A stretch of DNA of 64,000 nucleotides from Ptychodera flava (lineage: Eukaryota; Hemichordata; Enteropneusta; Ptychoderidae), in NCBI RefSeq assembly GCF_041260155.1, contig NC_091933.1:24089174-24153173 (forward strand), written 5' to 3'. Below, piece after piece: positions 1 to 10,960 of this stretch. Made by a program: the position numbers and the translations under genes. Position 1 is the first letter of the stretch. Each line of letters opens with the position of its first letter. Below the pieces are notes generated by a model. That model was not told where the DNA came from and made no database searches. It worked only from the letters and a program-made list of their open reading frames with translations.

Positions 1-532
1 ACCACTACCTATTTGACTTACAGATTGATATATGGCGGGTGCCACATGTGCGGTAGGATGCGCTTACTTTTTTCTAAACTCCTGACATCACTTGTTAGTC
101 TTTCGGCCAGAGGTCCATATATCTTTCTTTTATGAATTTGACTTTGTGTACAGGTTATTTACTGTCTGTTCTGTGCTGTTTTGTGTCTATGTTTACAACT
201 ATTGTATTACGAATTTTGACCTAGTGTTATCAGATTATGGATTGGTATAATTGCGATTATATTAAGCTCCTCAACCACTACTACAAAATTTGAGGGTCAA
301 AGATCGTTGGAGAGTTTTGAAAGATGGGATACAATATTGAAGAATGTAAAACACAATTTGTTGTAGTTACAATTCAAATACAAAAGGAACAACAGGACAC
401 AAATGACTACAACGGATCAGGCCTTACACTCTCAAATATTTTAAAAACTTTCCAGTATAGGCATATCAGTTTACTCAGCGGAGGAGCTGCCTGCTGAGTG
501 TGTTGGATTCCTTATCGATCTTCAGACAATCA
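1..532. other. No gene seen; AT-rich flank
   Basis: No open reading frame, RNA gene or repeat could be supported in this stretch. It runs up to the left end of the large palindrome that starts near position 533. Confidence 0.5.
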
Positions 533-1103
533 CAGGGCATTGTCTACTGTCCGTCCCCAGGGTGGGTAGGTGTTTCGTTGTATCGCTAATAAAGATATAT
601 TCTACCAACCTTTGGTGTTTCGGTCTTAACTTAGCACTGCCCTTAACAATCTTGCGTATACGTTTTATCAACATGCTGCGTCTATTATCTGATGAGTTTG
701 AGTGCCTAATTAGCCAAAGTAATCAAGGGTAAATTACTAATCTGTGGACGCTCTCACCAGATTATCACCGGATTAAATTTGACAAAGTCAATAACGAACG
801 CACCAGCAAGGTATAACTGAAACCTTGCTGGTGCGTTCGTTATTGACTTTGTCAAATTTAATCCGGTGATAATCTGGTGAGAGCGTCCACAGATTAGTAA
901 TTTACCCTTGATTACTTTGGCTAATTAGGCACTCAAACTCATCAGATAATAGACGCAGCATGTTGATAAAACGTATACGCAAGATTGGCAAGGGCAGTGC
1001 TAAGTTAAGACCGAAACACCAAAGGTTGGTAGAATATATCTTTATTAGCGATACAACGAAACACCTACCCACCCCTGGGGACGGACATGTAGACAATGCC
1101 CTG
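533..1103. mobile_element. 571-bp palindromic (foldback) element, copy 1
   Basis: The two halves are almost perfect reverse complements and meet in a few-base loop near 812-820. The ends read CAGGGCATTGTC and GACAATGCCCTG. The CAGGG/CCCTG termini resemble hAT-type ends, but I could not see a convincing 8-bp target duplication. The same element recurs at 17015-17597. No transposase is encoded, so this is a non-autonomous foldback or MITE-like element. Any ORF inside it is a by-product of the inverted repeat. Confidence 0.8.
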
Positions 1104-1129
1104 TGGACAAATCAGACTTGTCTATATAA

Positions 1130-1350
1130 GTAAACGGCAGGTCATACAGAAAACTGCTCAGCTAATTTAGAACATCATTGTTAATATTATGAACACTAGT
1201 GTTAACAATATGAACACTAGCCGTTCAAATTTGAACACCGACATGTACATTTTGAACGCGTAAAAGACGCGTCTAGCGTCCGCTATTTTTACAGTGTAGG
1301 TAAACGGCAGGTCATATAGCAAACTGCTCAGCTAATTTACCAATTACTCA
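1130..1350. repeat. Pair of 41-bp direct repeats, 180 bp apart
   Basis: A block starting GTAAACGGCAGGTCATA and ending CTGCTCAGCTAATTTA occurs at about 1130-1170 and again at about 1310-1350. Between them are several GAACACTAG / TTGAAC-type short repeats and the palindrome-like AACACTAGTGTTAAC. It may be the edge of another decayed mobile element. The spacing and near identity are seen directly; the origin is inferred. Confidence 0.55.
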
Positions 1351-1893
1351 GACGTCTGCTGTAGTAGAACGTTATCTCAATCCTGACAGCGGGGTGCCGA
1401 TAGTGAACCTTACATTTATTGTGCCGACTGCCACTGGTTTTTTTTTCAAACAAACAGAATCTCAGTGTGCATGTATCAACAGTATAGTGGCCACGGGTGT
1501 ATGTACGTACGAGTTTTCCAAATACTTTGCTAGTTCGTTTTTAGTAAGAGAAGTTTAACGGAGCAGAAAATAAACTAAAGACATCTCGATGTGTTTGACG
1601 AAAAGATAATGTTGTCAGGATGAAAACATGCTCAAAAAATTGTGATAAATTGGTGTTAAAATGGTGGCGGTCTATGGTTAGCCTCATCTATTCTATTTCT
1701 GAACACATGAGTTGAATATATGACCACACGTAACACCGTATGTGATCAAACTGAACACATGCGACGCGTCCTAAGCGTCGAAAACTATATGTACCACCAT
1801 TGCTTGGGATGGTAGACCATGGTAAAAGGATGGCTCTCATAAGCTGAAAGGTTTAACAATAAAAACATGATTACAGGAAGTAAAATTAAAAGT

Positions 1894-4397
1894 AACATAA
1901 CGACAAGCAAAGATATATCTTCGCTTGGGATCCTTAAAGATGTAGTGATACAAGTTAGGGAATATGACTGCAATTCTTTTTCCTCTGAGATACTCTAGTT
2001 CTACACATATGCGTATCAAACTTTATTTCTTCAGGGCAGATGAGATCCTAATTTTCTATGACAAGAAAATCGAAGAAATGAAACAAAAAAAAACAAGACA
2101 AGGTGACATACATTGTACAACAACGTCAAAATAGTGTGAAAGCAATGTCAGCTACTGCTCCAGCAAACACGATTTCTTTGGATGACATCGGATCTTGAAC
2201 TAACACAGGTATGTGGTTTGTATTTCGTCCATTGGCACGTTAATGCGCGTGCTCAGACCAATTCGAAAATCATTCACCTCGTAACAGTTTAGACAGTATA
2301 GTCTCCTGTTTATCGTGTCAGGCAACGAAAATCGTTTCACTCGTTACCTTTCTTTCAATTTTTTTGGAATTCAAGATTAACGCAATCGAAACCTGTACTC
2401 TGTAACTTCAATACACAGGTGCCTGGAATTGTCGATGTGGTATACGGTTCTTTGACGTTACTTACTCTACACTGAAGTCTTCATGCGTCTGTGCTTCAAC
2501 AAAGCTAGGAACTGAGTAATACGCAGTGAGTATATGGTGCATGAACGCTGATCGTACAGTTTGTATAGGCTGCATAAATCGGCTATCCCAAACTGCTCGG
2601 TCGTTGTCGACGTCGAATTTATCCTTAATTGTACAGCAGTGATTAGCCAACATTTTGCTGTTATAAGTGTTATGTTACGATGTAGAGAGAGAGGAATACT
2701 GTCCTAAATATGTACCCATTGTGTGTTTTCTTTACCTGCACGCACTTTCCTTTTCCGGGTTCATACAGGTCAGCTTTGCATAATGGTACGTCGTGAAGAA
2801 ACTTGGCCCTGATGTGGTAAAGTCATAACTGTATGGCGTACTTTACTGTTGTGTGATTTACTGATATGATGGCCGCTGTACACTCGTACCACCTACCTCT
2901 GTCAGGTTAACGTATCTAACTCTATTTGTATCTGTAACTGTTTTTCATCGGTACAAGTAGGAACAGGGTGGTTAGATTCACATTGAGTATTACTTAACAT
3001 ATTCTCATAAAGGATAGCCATTTCGTCTGTTTCTTATTCAGGATGTTGTATAAATCGTTACGGAATCGTTAGAAATTAACAGACAGGGCGATATGCCACT
3101 GATTTAAGTTTGGCACTGACCATGCTCACGTAACTTAGGTCACAAAGAAGAGTTTGTAATTCCTCACAACGTGTTTGGGGATCTCATTATAACCATTTCA
3201 TCAGTCGCTTGCCTTTTTTGTACGCCAATATTATTGTACGATTGTTTTCCGTTATTCCTCAAATGAAAGCGAGGCTAAAATCGTTCTGTAGTCGTCCGAG
3301 ACAGTCCGACTGTTGTGTGTTTGGCCACTCGGTCGGATCCGTTATTTTTCCTATGTGTTTGATTTTAGCTTTAACGAGGGTATCTCTCACGAATATCTCA
3401 TTTTCAGCTCATATGCCTTGAAACGTTTACTGGGAATGCAGTGTACACGAAATGTGTACACTAAACAAATGAAAAGTTCAACAGCAGAGGAGAAACAAAA
3501 CGTCGTCTTAATTTCAACTAAAAAAGTCAACCAGACCGTTCAAAGTCGAGGCAATTAATGTTGACACCACAAACACCCGCATCACACAATATTTCGAACA
3601 ATCAAATTATCCTGATCGTAGCTACCCACAGGCGTTGTGTGAAGTGGGTAGTTTTAATAGTGTTGAGTTTATGCTGTGAGTTTATGCTACGTTCCGACGC
3701 TCTGATTTCAAGGACATACAAACTCGAAGTATGGGGGATATAAACAAGAACCAAGCGACCGATAGAGATACCTCATCTTAGGGTTTTAAAATGCACGTCG
3801 AGAACGAGTCAAGAAGAAGAGCGTGTACAGATGACTTAAGTCTAGTGAACAATAATAATGTACGACTCGCTTCAGACGAGGCGGCGATAGATACCAATTT
3901 TTAAAGCTGCCTCTTTTTAATACATACTTCAATATGATAAATGGCATTCAAAATGTAAGATTTGGCATCTGTGAAATGAAAATTGTACAGTTGGTTCTGA
4001 CGTAGAACACGCATCGGGAACGACATTCGGACTCTCAAATGTATATAGTGCCTCTTAGTCTATCATTTGCGTGCTGGCTCATTTTGAAGCTTACAAAGTA
4101 ACTATTCAATGGCATATTTTTGTGAAACTCAAAAGTCATTTTCCCCATAAAGTTAACACAGGCATGGCGACTATTTTGAATTTAAAGTGCGGGGGAAATA
4201 TCTGTAATTCGTTTTAAAAGCGACGTCATGTCCAGAGCTACCAATGGTTAATATATGTCTTCATGAATCTTTATCAGTTTTTTCAACAGGCTTTTTGAAG
4301 CTAGCTAAGGAACTGCAAAGTAATATAAATTGAACGAGAACACTGTACAATGTCGATAATTACACAATTTTACATTTGTTATTTCAAATCAGTGACC
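1894..4397 (+). other. Duplicated 5' flank of EGF-TM gene copy A
   Basis: This stretch matches 18175-20961 along its length with small indels and substitutions, so the duplication unit includes about 2.5 kb upstream of the signal-peptide exon. It probably holds the promoter and 5' UTR. I saw no coding exon that can be joined to the gene. A short minus-strand open stretch at 2462-2653 is partly conserved in the other copy but is not convincing as a gene. Confidence 0.6.
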
Positions 4398-4476
4398 ATG
4401 AAGACCTGTATGGTGATAAACCGAATATCCCTCGTATTTTTGGGAGCCGTGATATTGAATCACATAGACAAAGTGG
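4398..4476 (+). CDS. Exon 1 of copy A: signal peptide
   Basis: The ATG at 4398 opens 26 codons plus one base before the donor GTGAGT at 4477. The product has a basic start (MKTCMVINR), a hydrophobic core (ISLVFLGAVIL) and a polar end (NHIDKV), as in a signal peptide. The paralogous exon at 20962-21040 has the same length and phase. The coding ends agree on this ATG in both copies, which supports the start. Confidence 0.75.
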
Positions 4477-5285
4477 GTGAGTTTTGAGAGTATCAATCAT
4501 ATGACAAATTCTGTAATTTCTGAGTAGTAGTGGGATTTGACGAAATATATTTTACGTACATATGACAAGACAAAATGTGGAGGAGATTTTTTTCACCCAT
4601 TCTTTAAAACGTAACTCAAACTCATGTCAAACATTTAGTCATTTGAGTGTCCGTGTACATGCGAAAGGGCTTGGAAAACAGTGCTTGAGATATGAAGCTC
4701 GTCGTGTCCCTAATTTGTATTTTATCAAAAATAGTGATGACAAATATCATTTTTGATAAAGTCAAACACAAGTCGGACTTAGTATTAAAGGGACATAAGC
4801 TGTAACTTGTGGCAAGTTTTTTTTCAGTATTCTGCGTCTGTATATCAACTACCGTGTCTGACCCTAATCCGTTTGTCATGCTGAAATTTCGAGTGTTCTT
4901 TTTGTCAACGCAGCTTGTATGTGGGTGGTGATCATCGTTTATTGTTTACAAATGAATTCTAGTCCGGAATTGAATACAATTTTCAACAATAACAATGAAA
5001 ATAATAGTCATATAGGTTGTGTTAATATGCTAAATACTTAAATTACACTTTAGGGATTCAATGCAGAAAGTGTGGGGAAACCTCAAAACAAAGGTTCCGA
5101 AAAAATCGCCAAAAGATACAACTTATGGTGCTTTAATCAATGTGACATCAAGGTGTTGGAAAACAAGTTGCCTAAAATGATACATCACATTTGTAACTAC
5201 CTATGTCATAGAAAAGATTACAGAATAGCGAATCTAAATCTTATCACTAGACTGAAGTATGAAATATTCTGTTTGCTTTCTTCAG

Positions 5286-5399
5286 ACAGCTCCAGGTACT
5301 GTGTGGAACAAACCATTTCTTGCCAACACGGCACTTGTATAGACGGTCAATGCCATTGTGACACAGGGTATCAGGGAGTTAACTGTACCGAAAAGTCAG
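5286..5399 (+). CDS. Exon 2 of copy A: EGF-like module 1
   Basis: A 114-nt exon between TTCTTCAG and the donor GTTGGT, phase 1 on both sides. The module has the six EGF cysteines in the spacing C-x6-C-x4-C-x4-C-x1-C-x8-C, including CQHGTCIDGQCHC and GYQGVNC. The same exon occurs twice in copy B (21502-21615 and 22525-22638). Confidence 0.85.
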
Positions 5400-5672
5400 G
5401 TTGGTTGAAAATATTTATATTGAACAGGGGAGATGAAAGACACTGTACATTCGTGTTGCTCATTAAACATCGAGAAGTTATCAATAACGAGGGAAAGCAA
5501 CAGGAAATGCTACTGGCAATGAGTTTGGAAACGCCTTTTGAAGTCATCAGAAAGTTATGAGTGATAGTGCGGCGACTGTATCTGTCAGCTCAATAACCTC
5601 GTATTTAAATGTAAAGAAATTCAAACTACCTTAACATCTTGATTTGCTTCACCATGTTGAGATTTTTTCTAG

Positions 5673-5770
5673 ATTGCGTTTGGAATAATTGCTCGGGGCA
5701 TGGTATCTGTCGGTCCGTAGATGTATCTGTGATGACGGTTACAGAGGAAAGCATTGTTCGAGAATACCAG
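5673..5770 (+). pseudogene. Exon 3 of copy A: EGF-like module 2, frameshifted
   Basis: The exon follows TTTTTTCTAG and ends before GTGTGT. Its first half reads DCVWNNCSGHGICR in the expected phase. The second half, CICDDGYRGKHC, is in another frame. Compared with the intact 93-nt homologue at 21899-21991, the region around 5712-5725 lacks one base, so the exon is 98 nt. Because flanking exons are symmetric, skipping this exon would keep the frame. Confidence 0.75.
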
Positions 5771-6432
5771 GTGTGTACAATATTCAAGAGGGCTCTGATT
5801 ATTATATCGATTCATGTATCTTATTCGTTATAAAATCATCCAAGGCGATGAAACTGACACGGGAGACTGTGAAAACATCTTATGGTAATCATCCGATTGA
5901 TGAAGACATGCGTTTTCAGATATATGAAACCAGCGGCACGTATAAGGACATCGGCATCAAAACGACCATTGCAAAATTTACGGAACAGTGAAACTTACAA
6001 GTTGTCACCGGACAGATATAGTTTGAACAGTTGAGTTTTCCAGCTTGCTTGCTTCAGATTTCTAAAGTGTATTGCGCTCGCAGTCGTGTGACAAAACGGA
6101 AGCTTTGTCTAAAATCAGATCGATCGTTAATTGTTTGAGGGAGAGAAGATGATCCTCGACCATCCAACACCTAGAAGTGAAAAACACTGGAAATGCTTTT
6201 TCTTATCATTATAAATGTACTCGGCTATCGATGAAACATCAGTGATAGTGTCGTAACTAGAAAATTTTACCCTGTATAGAATCTAGTATAGAATTACGAC
6301 GGAAGATTAACCTTTTGTGGTCCTGACAATTGGTTGATACAAAAGTAATATGTATATGACATGATAGAATTGTAAAATAGACTTAAAAGTTACAATTTCG
6401 AGACACAACGAAGAAATTATTTCCGATCACTT

Positions 6433-7117
6433 AAGGTTCCAAGACAAGAAATAGACCTTTTTAATCTAACAATTCTCTCGTTGTTAAGAAGCTCAGAATC
6501 CCCGTACATTATATATTTTCCGAAAGCCTAGATATAGGGGAACATTTTGGCGACAACAGTGTCACCATTGTTTACATAACTATCACGTGACAGGTAATTT
6601 GCATAACCTTTCAAAAATCGGTTTTCCCTATGTTTTGTCTCAATTTTTCAAAATATCTGACTTAAACTTTCTGGAATGCAAGCTGTCACAATGCTCCTTC
6701 AAAGAGTTTCTCAGATTTTTTATATCTTGCTTAGTTTTTTTTTAGCACAATTTTAAAGAAATCAACCGGCATTAAATTCACGCCTCTGAAAGTTTTTCTG
6801 GCATAAAAATTGTTCTAGAAGGTTTAAAAAAATTCTGAGACACACTTTTGGAAGATCGCTAGGACAGCTTGTACTCACACAATTTCAGCCTTATATTTCA
6901 GAGCATTGAAACAAAACATAGGGAAAACCGATTTTTTGAAAGGTTATGCAAATTACCTGTCACGTGATAGTTATGCAAACAATGGTGACACTTTGGTAAC
7001 CAAAATGTTCCCCTATATCTAGGCTTTCCGAAAATATATAATTTACGGGGGTTCTGAGCTTATTAACCACTAGAGAACTGTTAGCTTAAAAAGGTCAATT
7101 TCTTGTCTTGGAACCTT
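6433..7117. mobile_element. 685-bp inverted-repeat element in the EGF2-EGF3 intron of copy A
   Basis: The left arm (from AAGGTTCCAAGACAAGAAAT) and the right arm (ending CTTGTCTTGGAACCTT) are reverse complements over at least 230 bp, and weaker complementarity continues towards a centre near 6775. There is no ORF. Copy B has no equivalent sequence in this intron, so the element entered copy A after the duplication or was lost from B. It looks like a non-autonomous foldback or MITE-type DNA element. Confidence 0.75.
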
Positions 7118-7254
7118 TTTGCCTTTAAGAATACATTTCACATCGATAATTTAAATTTTTTTCTAATGTCATAAACGTCACCAATTAGTCATAATCTTAA
7201 TCTCGTGATAAACTTTTTCATTTCACCATTGCGACATTGATTTTGTTTTCCTAG

Positions 7255-7350
7255 ATTGTCCATTCCTTTGCCACGGGCACGGTACCTGTTATGAGCGTGG
7301 TGTCTGTACCTGTCATGGCGGTTACAAGGGAGAGTATTGTTCAGAACAAG
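7255..7350 (+). CDS. Exon 4 of copy A: EGF-like module 3
   Basis: A 96-nt phase-1 exon between TTTTCCTAG and GTGTAT. It encodes an EGF-like module with cysteines in CPFLCHGHGTC, then GVCTCHGGYKGEYC. This module has no counterpart in copy B, where the corresponding place holds a second copy of EGF1. Confidence 0.8.
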
Positions 7351-7643
7351 GTGTATATCTTAATAGCTGTTGGATCTCGATAATGGTTTATTTAACGGAA
7401 TGAATCATAAAATCCGCCATTGGCATATACTGACATTCAGAAGGCGGGGATGGGCAATAAAAGAATACGATCAGCCTTTTTACTTGGTGATTTCGTGACT
7501 TGATAGTTGAGTTAGTGTGCCACAAATCCTTTGCCATGACCAGCTGGCGGTAGTAACAGTATGATTGTGAATTATGCCGTAATGACGTAAACAATACATT
7601 TACACTCGCTGTGACATGTGACTTACACAATCATTTTTTTCAG

Positions 7644-7762
7644 GGATGACTACAGAAAGAATAATCATCGTTGTCAGTGCCATTTTTGGCGCCATATTAT
7701 TATACATATATGTTTCTGCTACGAGTGTAAAAAATGTCGCCGATGTCGATCAAGAATGAATG
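7644..7762 (+). pseudogene. Exon 5 of copy A: transmembrane segment, frameshifted
   Basis: The exon follows TTTTTTTCAG and ends before GTACGT, as does its homologue at 23052-23150. In the phase set by the EGF exons it encodes a hydrophobic helix (IIIVVSAIFGAILLYIYVSA) and then meets TGA at 7757-7759, three bases before the donor. The frame that joins the tail exon instead reads a Cys/Lys/Arg-rich juxtamembrane stretch (CYECKKCRRCRSRMN), which looks like a natural stop-transfer and palmitoylation-type region. The exon length of 119 nt is one off a multiple of three, so a single-base change probably separates the two halves. Confidence 0.7.
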
Positions 7763-7890
7763 GTACGTATGCACACACAATTAATCTGATTAATCTGGTA
7801 TGAAGGTGCGTGTTGTAAATCCTTTACTTACATGTACATACATGAGATTTACTTCTTCATTAACACGGAAATTGAATGTCCTTGCTCGCC

Positions 7891-7892
<2 letters not shown>

Positions 7893-7959
<67 letters not shown>

Positions 7960-7996
7960 TACTCATCATTACATCATCACCACCAATACCACCACC

Positions 7997-8030
<34 letters not shown>

Positions 8031-8032
8031 AA
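7893..8032. repeat. (CT)n followed by (CAC/ATC)n microsatellite
   Basis: About 60 bases of CT dinucleotides are followed by CAC and ATC triplets. All three forward frames are open here only because of the repeat. The related position in copy B (23277-23403) is an ATC/TCG triplet tract. Confidence 0.9.
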
Positions 8033-8378
8033 AGTGCTTAAGGAATAAATTCTCCTGACAATGAACAGATGGAATAATTTACATGAAGTTTCTTTTCAAA
8101 CGATGTTTACGACGATACAGTCACTCAGTTCGGTGCCACAACTCTGTGTTAGACAGTTTTAGCTTAAGCACACATCTTCTAACTTTCAGCTGTAAATGTA
8201 TATTTTATAAAATATATATATATTTTATAAAATCTACCTATCTGACGATCGCGTGTATGCGTGAAACTCGAGTAATACGTACCAAACATTCTTGATGTGT
8301 TCTCATATTTATTGTAATATTGCTCTGCATCCCTGCATCGAGCACTTTACCCCTATGAGAAGATACAAAGAAGTTTTG

Positions 8379-8379
8379 G

Positions 8380-8414
<35 letters not shown>

Positions 8415-8421
8415 ATATAAT

Positions 8422-8474
<53 letters not shown>

Positions 8475-8551
8475 TAGATAGATAGATGGATTGCAGAAGG
8501 CATGAAACATAAGTGACAGATATCATTACTTTGTACTTGAAGTAATTTGTG

Positions 8552-8606
<55 letters not shown>
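8379..8606. repeat. Two (AT)n microsatellite tracts
   Basis: AT dinucleotides run from about 8379 to 8471 and again from about 8552 to 8606. The open minus-strand frame across them is an artefact of the repeat. Confidence 0.9.
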
Positions 8607-8607
<1 letters not shown>

Positions 8608-8966
8608 AAAACTCAAAAACACATTAAGTACATGCACTTTTTTACTTCCCACTTCAAGCAAAGTTATAAGTTTTCAAAAGTATATAAAGTACAGATATAG
8701 CTTGTCTTGTAGAGGGATAATATAGTTGATCGTTTGACCAATAGACGTCCTTTTTTACAATTTTATATTAATGGACGAAGCCACGTCCTGGCTTCTAATA
8801 ATAGCGCAAACAATGGTGACGATCCCCAAATACGTGCTTAAAATACCATGATCCTCACAAAATACGTGCGCGAACAATATACACCAGTCTTCCCCCAGTT
8901 ATTTCTGTCCAGTTTTCTTAAAACATGTATCATAAAATTTATTCTCATGATGTTGATTTTCCACAG

Positions 8967-9514
8967 ACATTAATAGCGAAGACACAAGAGGTACAAGGAA
9001 CACGTTTTACAATCTGAGTCTCCATTCTGAAGTCTACTGGTCTTCGGAAAACAACAGCCTGTTTGCAAATATCCCAGAAACAGTCGTCGACCATCGCATA
9101 CCGATCATCTTCGGTACTTCGCCAGCTGACCATCGACCACATGCCCTGACATATGACCAACATCAAAACCACAGTACTCCCTCGATAGACACTCTCGGGA
9201 ATTCACATCAACTTACTAATGACTCCGGCGGGCCACCGACGACCAATGAAGCAAACGACTTTGAGGACCAGCCAGGCGCGTGTTCTGAATCAGTTCCAGC
9301 CCAGATACACCAGCCGTCGGAAACAGCGCCATATGAACAGTTGACATGGTTGAGGGAAGACAATCAAGGGGATGTGGGCGAACAAGGTCCACCGAGCTAC
9401 GAGGAATCCATGCGCCCATATGGACAGTTGCGGAAAGGCAATCAAGAGGACATGGATGAACATGGTCCATGTCCGCCGAGCTACGATGAATTCATGCGAC
9501 AACACCAAGTCTGA
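8967..9514 (+). CDS. Exon 6 of copy A: cytoplasmic tail with two PPSY motifs
   Basis: The exon follows GATTTTCCACAG and runs open to TGA at 9512-9514, about 182 residues. It is rich in Ser, Thr, Asn, Asp, Glu, Gln and Pro and has no hydrophobic segment, so it is probably disordered and cytosolic. Two PY motifs are visible near the end: GPPSYEES and CPPSYDEF. The two sites sit in a local repeat (PYEQL..., PYGQLRKGNQED), so the end of the tail arose by internal duplication. Copy B has only one site, LPSYEEVI. Known biology of PPxY: binding of WW domains, often for ubiquitin-dependent trafficking. The role here is inferred. Confidence 0.75.
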
Positions 9515-9849
9515 CTCAATATATGCACCATAATTGCACCTTACGTCACTTGTGACTTTCAATTGACAGGCGAGATAATTGATACATACATAAACAGAGA
9601 TATTTTTATAATATCATTCAGTTTTATCAAAGAAATAGAACTGAGCCAACTGCAAACATCATTATCCGCTTTACCTGGCAGAATATACTCAATAGTTGTT
9701 TTAACTTGGCCTTTTAATAATTTGGGTGACAACTTATTTGATAACATTCTCCCATTGACAATACATTGGGTCCAGGTCAGTGTCAAAAAGAACTGGAAGC
9801 GAATCAGGTCAAACAACCTTTGAATAACAATTTGGTAGATAATAATCTA

Positions 9850-10610
9850 TGTGTAATCTATATGGTTCATTATAGACTTCAATGTATAGTGAAATTCAAA
9901 ATCAATTTCTTGCACACAAATGCACTTGTCACCATCTTAGTCTAATCAAGTACATTAACAACCATATATAATACGTCTATAAATACACAGTTTTAGCTAT
10001 TTTGTATTGTAAAACAAATATTCTTAGTTTCCTCATAGACTAAAATGTATAGTGGATCAACGTTTTCGGCGAAATTCCACTATCAAATTTCTTGTACACA
10101 CATGGACATGTGACCACCCACTTCTAATCAAGTACAATTATGTCAATTGTTCAGGGTCCATATATGCACAAATATTGCAAATTTTATATTGGGAAAAAAT
10201 TATTCACAGTTTTGTCATCGACTCCCATTTAAAGTGGATCAACATTTTCGACAAAATTCCAAAATTAAGTTTCACTTCTAAACACCTAATGCTAATCAGC
10301 TACATATATATCAGTTATCAAACGTCTATAAACGAACAGATATTGCTAGTTTTATCTTGGAAAATACGCGTTCATAGTTTTCTCATAGACTACCATGTAG
10401 AGGAATCAAATTATCGATGAAATAAAAAAATCCAATTTTGTACGCACATGCATTTTTTCCTGCCTCTTCAAGCAAAGTACCTTTACATAAATTATCTATC
10501 ACATATAAATATAGAGATGTAGCTTGTTGTCATGGGACAAATGTTAATAGTTTGCCCAATAGACTCCCATGTATAATGATTTAATATTTTCGGACGAAGC
10601 ACTATATCGG
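9850..10610. repeat. Diverged about 175-bp tandem repeat, four or more units
   Basis: A motif like GTGGATCAACATTTTCG followed by AAATTCC and a TTGTACACACATG block recurs at about 9880, 10052, 10235, 10399 and 10578. One more unit-like stretch is at about 8620-8810, in the last intron of copy A. The units are quite diverged. This looks like an old satellite or the internal repeats of a mobile element. Confidence 0.6.
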
Positions 10611-10619
10611 CTACATTTT

Positions 10620-10960
10620 GTCTTCCTTTGAGGGGACTTCAAATTATAGCAAGTCAGAAGGGGGGACTTGAACACATTGTGAGTTTGTTGGGTGGGTATT
10701 TTAAAAAATCAGACCCTTTTTGGAACCCCCCCCCCCCCAGGTTTGTGAATGCAGTCGCACATGTTATATATTTCAACGGACAATGCGTGAGATAGTGCTG
10801 AACATCTTGATCTTTGCTGTGCGGTAGAAGAGAGGAGTGGGTTTCAATTCGGTGCCACATTTCTGTGTTGGGCAGTTTTAACTTCGGCAAACATCTTCTA
10901 CTTCCAGTTGTAATTGTTACTAAAACAACTGCATTGAAAATCAAGTTCAACTGTTCAGCA
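10620..10960. repeat. Dispersed repeat pieces with G/C run
   Basis: A GGGGGGACTTGAA-type block (10655-10740, ending in a run of C) is related to blocks near 23815-23905 and 35170-35330. Next to it, about 10845-10960 resembles 23520-23640 and 8130-8200 (AATTCGGTGCCACA ... GCAAACATCTTCTA). No coding potential is convincing. Confidence 0.5.

Larger units (their letters stand above)
4398..9514 (+). pseudogene. EGF-like type I membrane protein with PY-motif tail, copy A (two frameshifts)
   Basis: The gene model joins six exons: 4398-4476, 5286-5399, 5673-5770, 7255-7350, 7644-7762 and 8967-9514. They encode a signal peptide, three EGF-like modules, one membrane segment and a tail of about 180 residues with two PPSY motifs. 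All internal junctions are phase 1, and every intron has GT..AG ends. Two exons have lengths that are not multiples of three (98 and 119 nt), so EGF2 and the membrane exon each carry a frameshift relative to their homologues. The protein would sit at the cell surface with the tail in the cytosol; PPxY motifs are classic ligands of WW domains such as those of NEDD4-type ubiquitin ligases. I do not recognise the family. The frameshifts could be real decay or assembly errors, so pseudogene is the cautious call. Confidence 0.65.

Noticed and set aside
902..1096. Minus-strand ORF repeated at 17004-17186
   Set aside because: Comes from the palindromic element arms and has no protein motif.
7800..8058. 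Three overlapping forward ORFs rich in Ser-Leu or His
   Set aside because: They are open only because of the CT and CAC/ATC microsatellites.
8353..8661. 102-codon minus-strand ORF of Ile-Tyr repeats
   Set aside because: Translation of the AT dinucleotide tracts.
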